Origin: Curtobacterium sp. VKM Ac-1395
GTDB lineage: Bacteria > Actinomycetota > Actinomycetes > Actinomycetales > Microbacteriaceae
Length of the DNA stretch: 64,000 bases
Direction: 5' to 3'
NCBI RefSeq assembly: GCF_015350975.1
Contig: NZ_JADKRX010000007.1
Location: 1-64,000, forward strand
Shown: positions 49,983 to 58,459 of the stretch, one piece after another
Numbering within the stretch: the first letter of the stretch is position 1
How the letters are laid out: every line of letters begins with the position of its first letter
The notes under the pieces: generated by a model
Told to the model about the DNA's origin: nothing
The model's input: the letters and a program-made list of their open reading frames with translations, nothing else
The model's database searches: none
Program-made: the position numbers and the translations under genes

Positions 49983-50444
49983 CTACTCCTGTCCGGCGTT
50001 GATGTAGGACGCCAGCCACGGGTCCCGCTTGGTGTCGCGGTGCAGCGTCACCGTCACGGGACCGCCCGTGGAGGCGGTGAACTGGTACGCCCGGTCCGTC
50101 GACGTCTGCTGGTCCCCTACGGGCTTCCCGTCGTCGTGGACGTCGGCGCACGGGACGTTCGCCGGCCGCACCGCCGAGTAGAGCTGCCACGCATCGGGGG
50201 TCAGGTACGGGGTGAGTGACCGCTGCCAGGTGTTCTTCGTCGCATCGGGCTCGCAGAACCGCTCAGCGACCGCGTGAGCGACGTCTCCCGAGGTCGGCGC
50301 TGCGGAAGCCGAGGGAATGGGTGACGACGTCGAGCTGGCGTCCTCGCCGCGGTGCGGAAGGTGTGCCCTGACCGCGAGAAGAATGAGCGCGATCGCAATG
50401 ACGCCCAGCAGTGCAATCGCGATCGCGAGGTTCTTCTTCGTCAT
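49983..50444 (-). CDS. Single-helix membrane protein of the transfer operon
   Basis: This 153-residue protein has a basic start and one helix (LAIAIALLGVIAIALILLAV), a Ser/Ala-rich linker, then an exported domain with VAERFCEPDATKNTWQRSL, TPYLTPDAWQLYSAVRPANV and TASTGGPVTVTLHRDTKRD. The topology (short inside, large outside) and its place before the peptidoglycan hydrolase suggest a channel or wall-contact part, perhaps like VirB8/TcpC-type components. No motif proves it. The gene is spaced three bases from the hydrolase and seven from the MinD-like gene. Confidence 0.7.
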   Translation of the reverse strand: MTKKNLAIAIALLGVIAIALILLAVRAHLPHRGEDASSTSSPIPSASAAPTSGDVAHAVAERFCEPDATKNTWQRSLTPYLTPDAWQLYSAVRPANVPCADVHDDGKPVGDQQTSTDRAYQFTASTGGPVTVTLHRDTKRDPWLASYINAGQE

Positions 50445-50451
50445 GGGCAGG

Positions 50452-51831
50452 TCAGAGCCCCTTCGCGACGGCAGCGCCGGCGGCGAGCCAGGCGCGCTGC
50501 GTCTCCGGTCGGAGGCCGCCGTAGTTGATGACGTCTGCGCCGAGCCCCTTGTCGTACGGGATCGTGACGACGTCGCGGGCGAGGCCGGAGAACCCGGACG
50601 CCATCTTCGTCAGCTCCGCGTCGGGCAGGTCGTGCTTGTGCTTGCTGACCACGACGACGGCCTTGTCCGCGAGGTCAGCGAAGTGACCGCCGCGGGCGTG
50701 GAGCCCTTCAAGCAGGAGCGCTGCGGACTCGGCCGCTTTCGCTTCCCCGATCGTCGGGACGACGATCTGGTCCGCCCGCTCGATCGCGCGGAGCCACATC
50801 GGGTCCGTCTCGTCGTTGCCGGAGTCGATGAACACGAGCCGGTAGAACTTCGCGGCGACGTTGTGGATGGAGTCCACGGTCGTCGCGTCGAAGCGCTGCT
50901 CGGTGGCGAGGACCTCGGGCTTGGAGCGGAGGACGTCGTACCGGTCTCGGGTCTGGTGGTGCACGTAGTGCGCGAGGTCCGCGGACTGCGCGCCGGTGCC
51001 GAGGAGCCGTGAAACCTGCGGAAGCAGGTCCAGGATGCTCGCATCGTGCGGGCCCTGCTCGGTGGACCAGCCGAGGGTCCCGCGGGTCTGGTTATTGTCC
51101 CACGCGAGGACGCCGGCGCCGCCGTGGCGAGCGAACACGCTCGACAGGCTGATGGTCGTCATCGTCTTCCCGACGCCGCCTTTCCCGTTGACGATCGCGA
51201 TCGTCCGCGGGCCGGGCCAGTGCTGGCTCACCAGCCGCGTCCAGTCGCGTTCTGCGCGCTCCGCGGCCGACGGTGAGACCCGCAGACCCATCCGGGCGAG
51301 GATCCCGCGGAGGCCCTGCGTGGCGGGTTCCTCGACCTCTTCGCGGGTGAGGAACGACTGCCGAGCCTCGCGACGCGTCGACGGACCAGCGTCGGCCTCC
51401 GACGCTGCCGGTGAGGTCGGCGCTGCCGGCGCGGCGCGGAGCGGGTCGAGGGCAGGAGCGCCGGCGGGGGCGAGGCTGACCGGCTCCCCACGGAGTTCAC
51501 GCGCTACGTCGGCGTACTCACCTCGAGGGGCTGGCGGGATTGCCGGCGCTGCGGGCTGTGCTTCCCACGGGGATCCGGCGGCATTGTCGGAGACGGCACC
51601 AGTGACGGCCTCAATGGTGCCGGCCCCGTCGATGCTGAACAGCGTGTCGGCGCCCGTGCCGGCGTCGTAGCTGCGGACCACGACGGCCGCGCCGGTGCTC
51701 GCCGCGCGAGCGGTGAGCCACCCGATGGCGTCGGGGTAGGCGCTGTCGCCGGTGAACGTGGCGTCCCCGATGGTGATGTGGTCGCCGTTCGCGACCAGGT
51801 CGTAATCGACGTGCACAGTGCTGTTCGGCAT
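50452..51831 (-). CDS. MinD/ParA-like ATPase with N-terminal extension
   Basis: This 459-residue protein has two parts. The N-terminus (about 1-90: VHVDYDLVANGDHITIGDAT, VVRSYDAGTGADTLF) is an unrecognised beta-rich domain, and then comes a Pro/Ala-rich linker. The C-terminal P-loop ATPase has the deviant Walker A KGGVGKTMTTISL (near 237), LAWDNNQTRGTLG, and LVFIDSGNDETDPMW. MinD/ParA-type ATPases position complexes or DNA; in this setting it could place the transfer machine or partition the element. No parB partner was seen. ATG 51831 has AGGACG upstream; a longer frame extends before it. The C-terminus is intact. Confidence 0.88.
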   Translation of the reverse strand: MPNSTVHVDYDLVANGDHITIGDATFTGDSAYPDAIGWLTARAASTGAAVVVRSYDAGTGADTLFSIDGAGTIEAVTGAVSDNAAGSPWEAQPAAPAIPPAPRGEYADVARELRGEPVSLAPAGAPALDPLRAAPAAPTSPAASEADAGPSTRREARQSFLTREEVEEPATQGLRGILARMGLRVSPSAAERAERDWTRLVSQHWPGPRTIAIVNGKGGVGKTMTTISLSSVFARHGGAGVLAWDNNQTRGTLGWSTEQGPHDASILDLLPQVSRLLGTGAQSADLAHYVHHQTRDRYDVLRSKPEVLATEQRFDATTVDSIHNVAAKFYRLVFIDSGNDETDPMWLRAIERADQIVVPTIGEAKAAESAALLLEGLHARGGHFADLADKAVVVVSKHKHDLPDAELTKMASGFSGLARDVVTIPYDKGLGADVINYGGLRPETQRAWLAAGAAVAKGL

Positions 51832-51875
51832 GATCGTTCGTCCTGTCTCTCGGCTTGTCGTCTCAGGGTTCGTCG

Positions 51876-53390
51876 TCACTGGTAGCGCTCGTCGGTGTCG
51901 TGGAGGGCCATCTGCGTCTGGGTGCGGAGCATCTGCACGGGGATCCCGACGCGCTCGGAGATCTTCAGCAGCACCTTCCCCGCGCCGGGAGGGGCACCCT
52001 TGGTGCCCTTCTGCCGCCGCGGAGACCGCCACGTCTTGGACGAGTTGAACTTCGCGACGAGGTCGATCTCCTTCGGCGTCAGCGACCGGACCTTGCTGAG
52101 CTCGTTGAGGTCGTCCCGGCTGAGCGCCATCAGCATCAGCAGCCCGGAGCGTTCGATGAACCCCTTGGCCTTCTCCCGGTCGTCCGCGTTCGGCAGCGAC
52201 AGCAGGTCCTTCGGGGAGTGCGACACCTTCAACTCCGCAGCTCCCACGCTGCGGTTGGTGCGGGACAGGCCGTCGACGAGGTCGACCATGCCCTCGCAGG
52301 CGCGGATCGGGTACCAGAACTCATCCATCAGGGACGTGTAGCCGCCCCACGTGACCTGCGCTTGGTAGCGGTCGCCGTTGGCGTACGCCTCGGCTTCCTT
52401 CGCGAGTTCGTACTGCGCGAGCTCCCAGTGCGCGTCGATCGCGTCCATGCCGAGCGACCAGGTCGACAGCATCGCCGCGGAGAGCAGCTTCGTGTTCCCC
52501 TGCCCAATCGAGGACGTGTCGAAGCAGAACCCGCCCGGGTTGCCCGGTTCGAACTCGATCGAGTTCGTGCCGGAAAGCATCTGCCCCATCTGCCCGGTCA
52601 TCAGCGATCGCAGCGACTCCCCGAGCCGGGCAAATCGCGTGTGAAACGCCTCCGGCGTGGACAGGCCGGTCCGCTCGAGCATGAGGGGAGACACTTCCGC
52701 GAACGCGCGCACCAGGTCCGCGGTAACCGCGGTCTCGTTCGGGCCGACGCGGTTCAGGATCGTGTCGACGATCGCCTCGACGGCGGTTTCCTCGATATCG
52801 CTGAGTGGTTCGCGGCTGCCGCGGCTGATCTTCACGCACAGCTTCACCAGGTCGATCGACTTCGCCCGTGCGAGCTGCAGCAGCTCGGCGCCGACCTTCC
52901 CGCCGATGCGGCGGGCGGCGTAGCCGAGGGGACCGGGCGAGAGCAGATTCAGTTGGTGGCGGGCCTGCGGGCCGATCGAGAACACGGTCCCACCGAGCTC
53001 CTCGATCCACGGGACGTGCTCGCCCTTGATCGGGTCGAAGATCGCCGGCGTGAGCCCGCGGCCGACCTGCCCGCCGATGAGCGTCTGCGCGGTGCTGGAC
53101 TTCCCGTTGCCGTTCAGGCCGAACAGGAACGCCGAGGGCGAGGAGATGATGTTAGCCCGGTAGAGGGCGTCGTGGTCGGTGCACACGGCGGTGTGGGTCA
53201 TCATGTCCTCGCCGAGCGGGGAGCCGTCGATGGGACGCCCGGTGCCGGCGCCGAACGGGTAGATCCCGCACACCTGCACGCTGGTGGCGTACCACCGCGG
53301 CGGCTGCGGCATCTGCTCCCACCCGCCGCCGTTCGGGGCGAAGAACCCCGACGGGGTCCGGGTGAGCCGCTTCGTCATGCTTTGCGCCAT
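51876..53390 (-). CDS. VirB4/TraC-like conjugation ATPase
   Basis: This protein of about 504 residues has the C-terminal half of a VirB4-type ATPase: a P-loop FLFGLNGNGKSSTAQTLIGG (near 90-110), DPIKGEHVPWIEELGG, and GGYTSLMDEFWYPIRACEG as Walker B. RTNRSVGAAELKVSHSPKDL and KEIDLVAKFNSSKTW follow. VirB4 proteins power assembly of the pilus or channel. Split VirB4 is common in actinobacteria: the SCO6880-like protein two genes upstream may supply the N-terminal part. The start overlaps the stop of the 69-residue gene by one base (TGATG). Confidence 0.88.
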   Translation of the reverse strand: MAQSMTKRLTRTPSGFFAPNGGGWEQMPQPPRWYATSVQVCGIYPFGAGTGRPIDGSPLGEDMMTHTAVCTDHDALYRANIISSPSAFLFGLNGNGKSSTAQTLIGGQVGRGLTPAIFDPIKGEHVPWIEELGGTVFSIGPQARHQLNLLSPGPLGYAARRIGGKVGAELLQLARAKSIDLVKLCVKISRGSREPLSDIEETAVEAIVDTILNRVGPNETAVTADLVRAFAEVSPLMLERTGLSTPEAFHTRFARLGESLRSLMTGQMGQMLSGTNSIEFEPGNPGGFCFDTSSIGQGNTKLLSAAMLSTWSLGMDAIDAHWELAQYELAKEAEAYANGDRYQAQVTWGGYTSLMDEFWYPIRACEGMVDLVDGLSRTNRSVGAAELKVSHSPKDLLSLPNADDREKAKGFIERSGLLMLMALSRDDLNELSKVRSLTPKEIDLVAKFNSSKTWRSPRRQKGTKGAPPGAGKVLLKISERVGIPVQMLRTQTQMALHDTDERYQ

Positions 53391-53599
53391 CAGAGAGCGC
53401 TCCTGTCTTGGATGAGGGTGTCGACGAAGGTGGCGTACTGCTCGCCCTCGAGGACGACGGTGTGGACCAGGACGAAGCCCTGGCTCGTGGCGGCCTCGAG
53501 CTCGTGGAGCCGGTCGGCGAGCTTGCCCTTCCGAGCGTCCGCGAGGTCGTCGCGCTTCGGCACGACGGTCTCCACGGTGCCGACGTCCTGCAGCCGCAT
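53390..53599 (-). CDS. Small hypothetical protein of the transfer operon
   Basis: This 69-residue protein begins with ATG 53599 and overlaps the stop of the SCO6880-like gene by one base (TGATG); its own stop overlaps the VirB4-like ATG the same way. It reads VETVVPKRDDLADARKGKLA, then LHELEAATSQGFVLVHTVVL and YATFVDTLI. A longer in-frame GTG start at 53647 exists but lacks the coupling geometry. No family is recognised. The tight position between two ATPase genes suggests it is a subunit of the same complex. Confidence 0.72.
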   Translation of the reverse strand: MRLQDVGTVETVVPKRDDLADARKGKLADRLHELEAATSQGFVLVHTVVLEGEQYATFVDTLIQDRSAL

Positions 53600-55125
53600 C
53601 AGTCGGTCCGATCCGTGACGCCCTGGATCGCTGTCGCGTACGCCCACGGCAGGACACCGAGCGGGAGTGTGGAGTGGAAGCCGGCGGCGGCGTCGGTCTC
53701 CACGAACCGGTACGCGATGCCGGTGCCGTCGAGGATGTTCTTCAGTTCCGTGGTCGCGTTCCGGATGCCGCGCTTGGACGGCTCGAACGTGACGCTGACC
53801 TCGATCGCGAACGCCGTCATCGACGCACCGGTCATCAGGTCCAGCTCCGTCTTCTTCGCGAGCTGCCGCCGGTACTTCGCCATCTCGTCGTCCTGGCCGG
53901 TGGCGGTGGTGGAGTTGCGGCGGGCGTTCGCACCGAGCTTCTTCGCTGCCTTGATCGCAGCCCCCGGGCTGAGCGGCCGGTAGAACACGGCGGTGCGCTT
54001 GCGGAGGAACTTCCCGTTGGGCCGGAACAGCACCTCGAGGAAGTCCTCGGTGATGTGCATCTGCGGAGGGGCGACCATCATCGCCGTCATCGACGCGACC
54101 CCGTCGTGGTAGCAGATCCGCCGCTGGTCGTCGTGGAACTCGTCGGGGCCCGCCTGGGTGACCTTCATCCGGAACGGCAGCCCCGCGAGGTCGTCGGAGC
54201 CGAACTCGCGCGATCGCTCCGGCTGGTACGCGACGCGTACGGCACGGGCGAGGTCCTGGCTGGTGGCCACCGCGGGACTCCCGGCGCCGGCGCCCGCGAG
54301 GAGCGCCCGGTGGTTCGGCAGTTTCGCTGCGATGTCAGCTGCGGCCTCGTTGACGTTCTCGGCGAGCTCGTGGACGCTCCACACCACGGAGGTGAACACC
54401 TCGACGTCGGCGTAGGCCGGCGGCAGGGCCCGTGCGCCCTCGCGGAGCTGACGCTGCGCGGCCGCGGGGGCATGCGGCGAGACTTCGCCGTCAATCTTTG
54501 CGATCAGGGGGTCGACGGATTCCTGGGCGGAGTCGACCACGATCACGGCGCCCTCGATCGCGGTGTCCCGTGACAGGGACGCGATCCACCCGCCGAACTC
54601 GGACACCTGCGCGTTGATGCGGTCCTGCGGCAGCAGTGCGGTGCCGTCGGGGTGGCAGGTGAACGTCGCGGCAAGCAGCGGGTTCCGGGAGTCCTTCCGG
54701 TGGTGCAGGAGCACGTACTCCTCACCCTCACCGTCAACGCCCGTGATCTCCTCGAGGTCGGAGAGCATCCCGGGTAGCGCCGTCAGCGCGTCGTCCGGCA
54801 GCTCGGTGAAGAGCCCGGTGCGGTAGTGATTCGTTCCCGCGCGCTGGCGCTTGCGGTCCACGGACCGGTCCCAGACGCGGGCCGCGACCGTGCGACCGGC
54901 TGTCGGGTCGCCCCACCGGACGATGAACAGGGCGTTGCCGACGACGCCGGCGAGGACGGCGAGGATGCCCGCGAGCCACCAGCCGACGACGAGGCAGACG
55001 ACCATGACCATCACGCCGGTCAGGAGCATCGCCCAACCGATGAGCGTCAGCCCGCCGAGGGTGCCCTTCGTGGTCGGCAACCAGTTGCCGAACCGGACCC
55101 GCTTTCCTGCTGTTGCGTCACTCAC
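53599..55125 (-). CDS. SCO6880-family transfer protein
   Basis: This 508-residue protein has two close helices near the N-terminus (about 25-70: LTLIGWAMLLTGVMVMVVCL, then LAGILAVLAGVVGNALFIV), like PrgI/VirB3-type components. A large cytoplasmic domain follows, with LPDDALTALPGMLSDLEEIT, LLAATFTCHPDGTALL, AYQPERSREFG and FLRKRTAVFYRPLSPG. This layout fits the SCO6880 family encoded in actinobacterial conjugative elements. It may combine VirB3-like membrane anchoring with the VirB4 N-terminal domain. It overlaps both neighbours: one base downstream and eight bases upstream. No P-loop is present. Confidence 0.88.
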   Translation of the reverse strand: MSDATAGKRVRFGNWLPTTKGTLGGLTLIGWAMLLTGVMVMVVCLVVGWWLAGILAVLAGVVGNALFIVRWGDPTAGRTVAARVWDRSVDRKRQRAGTNHYRTGLFTELPDDALTALPGMLSDLEEITGVDGEGEEYVLLHHRKDSRNPLLAATFTCHPDGTALLPQDRINAQVSEFGGWIASLSRDTAIEGAVIVVDSAQESVDPLIAKIDGEVSPHAPAAAQRQLREGARALPPAYADVEVFTSVVWSVHELAENVNEAAADIAAKLPNHRALLAGAGAGSPAVATSQDLARAVRVAYQPERSREFGSDDLAGLPFRMKVTQAGPDEFHDDQRRICYHDGVASMTAMMVAPPQMHITEDFLEVLFRPNGKFLRKRTAVFYRPLSPGAAIKAAKKLGANARRNSTTATGQDDEMAKYRRQLAKKTELDLMTGASMTAFAIEVSVTFEPSKRGIRNATTELKNILDGTGIAYRFVETDAAAGFHSTLPLGVLPWAYATAIQGVTDRTD

Positions 55126-56461
55126 CGATCATTCCTTCCGCTGTGTTCGCTGCACCCTCAGAGCTGTCCGCCGCAGCTCCGGCCGCAGCCCATCCCGCGC
55201 GGCTGCCCGACGCCGGTCCAGAGCCGGAATCCGATGCCCCGCCCGCGGCAGGCGTCCCGCTACCGCTACCGCTACCGCCGTCGCTCGACCCGTCACTGCC
55301 GCCAGCACCCGACGCTGATTCCCCGCCGACCATGCCTGCGGCGCCATCGCTGCCCGAGCTGCCGGAGCTGGACGCGTCGCCGTTACTGCCACCGGCGGTC
55401 GGTGTGCTGTCCGATCCGAAACCGCCGGCCTGTCCACCCGCGGAGGCCATTTCGCCGCCCTCGGCAACGCTGGTGCTCGTCGTCGATGTCGTCGCCGCGG
55501 TGCCTGCGCCAGCTCCCGCGCCGGCAGAGGCCCCACCGGTGGCGACCGCCGCGCCGACCGCGACACCGGCCTGCAGCGCTGCAGCGCCGACACCCAGCGC
55601 CATCGCCCCGCCGATCGCGCCCCCGAGGGTCCCGGATGCGGGGATGAGGAGTCGCATGATCGCCGGCAGCGCCACAACGGCGAGGACGATGAGCATCAGC
55701 CCGTAGAGGACACCGCCGACGCCGTCCTGCCCGTCCTTGAGCCGCCACGCGAACGCGTAGATCGACGCCGCAAGCGGCGTGTAGATGATGAACGCGATGA
55801 TCCAGGCGGTGATCTTCTCGAACGCCTGCTCACCCCGCTTGAGGAGGGCGTAGGAGGCCGAGATCTGCCAGAACGCGTTGAGTAGCAGCATCAACGCCTG
55901 TCGGACGAACATGATGACCCACTGCAGGCCGACGGCGATCACGCCGAGTAGGCCGAAGATCAGCGCCAGCCCGGGGGAAGCTGCGGCGAAGCCTGCGGCC
56001 GTGTACCCGCCGGTCGCGCTGATCCCGGATGCCTTGAGGATCCACTGCGCGTAGGCGTCACCGCCCCACACGAAAATCTGGATCGCCGCGGTTCCAAGTG
56101 TGATGACCGCGACTGCGCGACCGAGTGCGCCCATGACCTCCTGGAATGGCTCCCCGCGCCGCGAGTACATCACCCGGGCACCGGCGACGATGAGGCCGAG
56201 GGTGAGCAGCGCGATCGTGATCGGCAGGGACGTGTCCTGGAACCACTGAGTCGCCTTGTTGTCGAGCGACACCAGGAACCCGGAGCCGGTCCAGCTCGTC
56301 AGGAACTGCTTCATGATGTCGTCGTAGGCCGAGAACATCGTGTCCGCAGCCTGCTTGAAGCCACTGGAGGCCGCGGCCCCCACGGCGTCTCCGACCGCGC
56401 TCTTGGCCGCATCGCACCCGATTACGAGGTGACAGACCGTGTCACCGACGCCGTTAGCCAT
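55118..56461 (-). CDS. TrbL/VirB6-like polytopic channel protein
   Basis: This 447-residue membrane protein has about six to seven helices (about 60-320): TQWFQDTSLPITIALLTLGL, VAVITLGTAAIQIFVWGG, LALIFGLLGVIAVGLQWVIM and LMLIVLAVVALPAIMRLLIP. A long Gly/Ser/Ala-rich disordered tail ends the protein (about 325-447). The N-terminus has GDTVCHLVIGCDAAKSAVGD. The pattern (many helices and a low-complexity tail) is that of TrbL/VirB6-type inner channel proteins in Gram-positive T4SS. It overlaps the preceding gene by eight bases. The tail may contact cytoplasmic ATPases. Confidence 0.85.
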   Translation of the reverse strand: MANGVGDTVCHLVIGCDAAKSAVGDAVGAAASSGFKQAADTMFSAYDDIMKQFLTSWTGSGFLVSLDNKATQWFQDTSLPITIALLTLGLIVAGARVMYSRRGEPFQEVMGALGRAVAVITLGTAAIQIFVWGGDAYAQWILKASGISATGGYTAAGFAAASPGLALIFGLLGVIAVGLQWVIMFVRQALMLLLNAFWQISASYALLKRGEQAFEKITAWIIAFIIYTPLAASIYAFAWRLKDGQDGVGGVLYGLMLIVLAVVALPAIMRLLIPASGTLGGAIGGAMALGVGAAALQAGVAVGAAVATGGASAGAGAGAGTAATTSTTSTSVAEGGEMASAGGQAGGFGSDSTPTAGGSNGDASSSGSSGSDGAAGMVGGESASGAGGSDGSSDGGSGSGSGTPAAGGASDSGSGPASGSRAGWAAAGAAADSSEGAANTAEGMIGE

Positions 56462-57224
56462 CTGAGCCTCCCCAGGCGGTGAAGTCCCCTTCGGAGGGGG
56501 TGAGTGGGTTGCCGGAGTAGAGCGCGCCGTTATCGAGAACGGTCATCTTCCAGTCGTCGTGGGTCCAGGTCATCGTCAGCGGGACCGCGAAGTACCCCGT
56601 CGAGCTCGACGGCTGTGTCAAGACGACGTCCACCACCGCGCGGTTCTTCGCGAACGACTCCACCGAGTACCCGGCGACGCTGTTGCCCTGCGACCGCAGG
56701 TCCTCAGGCGCCGTCTGCGCCTTCACCGTGCTGTCGACAGCATCCGCCTTGCCGGGCCCGTCCTCGATGTAGAAGTTCAAGAGCTCCTTCACGCTGTGAC
56801 CCGTGTCGTACTGCCCCAGGTACGCCGTGGTTGCCGCGAGAGCAGCCCCGGACTCGGTGCGCGCGAAGCATGTGGGGAAGCCGTCGACCTTCTTGGTCGG
56901 ACCGACCGCGCCCGATACCGGCCATGTGATGCCGCCACGGCCGGCGTGCCACCGGAGATCGGAAGGCACCGCGGAAGCGGCCGCACCCGTCGTTGGGACG
57001 TCGCACGCTCCAGTAGGTGCAGCGGTCGGTGCGTTGTTCGCTGCCGTGGGTGCAGCCGCTCCGCCGTTCTTCACTGGAGCGAACACGCCGAGGACAATGG
57101 CGAGCAGGACGACGATCACCACGAGAGCGAGGACGATGATCGCGCCCACTGCGGCGGGCTTGGAGTTCCAGCCGCGCCTGACGGTGTCGCCGATGCCCTT
57201 GTTGTTGCGGTTGCGTTGTGCCAT
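56454..57224 (-). CDS. Single-helix transfer protein with exported domain
   Basis: This 256-residue protein has a basic start, one helix (AVGAIIVLALVVIVVLLAIV), an Ala/Pro/Thr-rich linker, and an exported domain. The domain has DLRWHAGRGGITWPVSGAVG, FPTCFARTESGAALAATTAY, VKELLNFYIEDGPGKAD and SFAKNRAVVDVVLTQPSSST, and ends with LTMTWTHDDWKMTVLDNG. The final part resembles NTF2-like or VirB8-type domains, which scaffold the channel. ATG 57224 is chosen. It overlaps the TrbL-like gene by eight bases. Confidence 0.78.
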   Translation of the reverse strand: MAQRNRNNKGIGDTVRRGWNSKPAAVGAIIVLALVVIVVLLAIVLGVFAPVKNGGAAAPTAANNAPTAAPTGACDVPTTGAAASAVPSDLRWHAGRGGITWPVSGAVGPTKKVDGFPTCFARTESGAALAATTAYLGQYDTGHSVKELLNFYIEDGPGKADAVDSTVKAQTAPEDLRSQGNSVAGYSVESFAKNRAVVDVVLTQPSSSTGYFAVPLTMTWTHDDWKMTVLDNGALYSGNPLTPSEGDFTAWGGSDG

Positions 57225-57249
57225 GACGGCCTCCCGGAGTTGGTGTCGG

Positions 57250-57603
57250 TTACGCGCCGGGGATCTGCTTGCAGTTTGCCGACACCGACCCGAGGAAGAT
57301 CGAAGCCACCCCCGCGGCGGCGCCGATCAGGGCTGCACCGCCGATCCACCAGCCGAGACCCTTGAGGGTCTCCCCGCCATCGTGGCGCTTGCCGGAGAAG
57401 AACATGCCGATGCCGAGGATGATGAGCGCGATGATCCCGAGCGCGATCGCGACGATGCGGGTCCAGAGGGTGGCGGTGTCGAGGGCGTCCTGCGCCTTAC
57501 CCGGCAGGCAGTACGCCTGTGCGACGACCATGCCTGCACGGCTGCTGGCGTCGACGAGCTTGGGTGACTTGGCTACGACGGCGTAGATGGCGTTGCTGAT
57601 CAT
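57250..57603 (-). CDS. Small VirB2/TrbC-like membrane protein
   Basis: This 117-residue protein has an N-terminal polar segment (ISNAIYAVVAKSPKLVDASS), then two strong helices (about 48-70: LWTRIVAIALGIIALIILGI; about 85-107: LGWWIGGAALIGAAAGVASI) joined by a basic loop FFSGKRHDGGE. Two-helix proteins of this size at the head of transfer operons are often pilin-like VirB2/TrbC subunits. Cys residues at YCLPG and NCKQIP could form a disulphide. ATG 57603 overlaps the preceding stop by four bases. Pilin function is inferred. Confidence 0.72.
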   Translation of the reverse strand: MISNAIYAVVAKSPKLVDASSRAGMVVAQAYCLPGKAQDALDTATLWTRIVAIALGIIALIILGIGMFFSGKRHDGGETLKGLGWWIGGAALIGAAAGVASIFLGSVSANCKQIPGA

Positions 57604-58385
57604 TCGGCCTTCTCCTTGTTTGACTGCGCCCCCAGGAGCGCCTTGGTGACCCGTTGCGCGGGTCGGGCGAGCTGCCCGGCCAATGCAGGGGAGATTTCTG
57701 CCACCGCCCGGAGGCGGGGAAGCCACGGCACCGACACGACCGGTACGGCGCCGGCAAGCACGCGTTGTTCGCGTGCCGCGGCCGGGACGGGCTTGCCGGG
57801 TGCATCGGCAACGACCAGAACGGCGTCAACGGCGCCTGTGCCGAGCGCGTGGATCGCGGCCTTGGTCGCGTTGATGCCGGCGGGTGTCGAGCGGCAGACG
57901 AGCACGACCGGACCGGTGGGCTCATCAGTGAGCTGCACCTCCGGGAGGTCGAGCAGGAGGGCCCATGTGCTGGCACCGGCGCCGGCGTGCACGCCGACCA
58001 GCGGCGGCCGCGACCGTGTCGGGGTCACTGGCTGTACGCCCGGGCCTGCCCAGGCCGCAGCGTCGTCGCCCTCGGCCACCGAGCTGCCATCGAGCCGTAG
58101 AACGACCCTGGTCACTCGCGCCCCATCCGTGATGACCACGCGAACCGGTGCGGCCGCTTGAGCGATGCCGGCGGCGGTATCAAGGATCGTTCGGCGGAGG
58201 TCCTCCCCCGTCGCCACGGTGAGGACGTGGCCGTTTACTGCCCACATCGGGCCGACCGCGTGCGTGACGATGACCGGCGGGACGAGCTGGGTGCCGCACT
58301 CGGTGCAGAACCGAGGGCCGAGCTTCTGGCTGCCGCAGACCAGGCACGCGCGCGGAGCATCGGGCGAGCCCTGGCTCGAACGCAT
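57600..58385 (-). CDS. Zinc-ribbon protein with ParA-like or DUF6668-like domain, first transfer gene
   Basis: This protein of about 261 residues starts with a zinc ribbon, CLVCGSQKLGPRFCTECG (four cysteines in CxxC pairs). A domain with VVITDGARVTRVVLRLDGSS, PPLVGVHAGAGASTWALLLD and VVLVCRSTPAGINATKAAIH follows, then a basic C-terminal helix. GAGASTW resembles a P-loop lacking the Lys, so it may be a degenerate nucleotide-binding fold, as in DUF6668 proteins. ATG 58385 has GGAG eight bases upstream; ATG 58403 and 58409 are alternatives that lie very close to the palindrome at 58415. It opens the T4SS operon. Confidence 0.72.
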   Translation of the reverse strand: MRSSQGSPDAPRACLVCGSQKLGPRFCTECGTQLVPPVIVTHAVGPMWAVNGHVLTVATGEDLRRTILDTAAGIAQAAAPVRVVITDGARVTRVVLRLDGSSVAEGDDAAAWAGPGVQPVTPTRSRPPLVGVHAGAGASTWALLLDLPEVQLTDEPTGPVVLVCRSTPAGINATKAAIHALGTGAVDAVLVVADAPGKPVPAAAREQRVLAGAVPVVSVPWLPRLRAVAEISPALAGQLARPAQRVTKALLGAQSNKEKAE

Positions 58386-58414
58386 CTCCTCTGCTCCACT
58401 CATGTCCATGAGTG

Positions 58415-58428
58415 TTGCAGATTTGCAA
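58415..58428. promoter_or_regulatory. XRE-type operator candidate at the transfer operon
   Basis: TTGCAGATTTGCAA is palindromic apart from one base pair. It lies directly upstream of the first transfer gene and matches the repressor-promoter site at 61801 at 12 of 14 positions. Confidence 0.6.
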
Positions 58429-58459
58429 GATCATCGCAACGAGCTGGCCTTAGTCCAGG

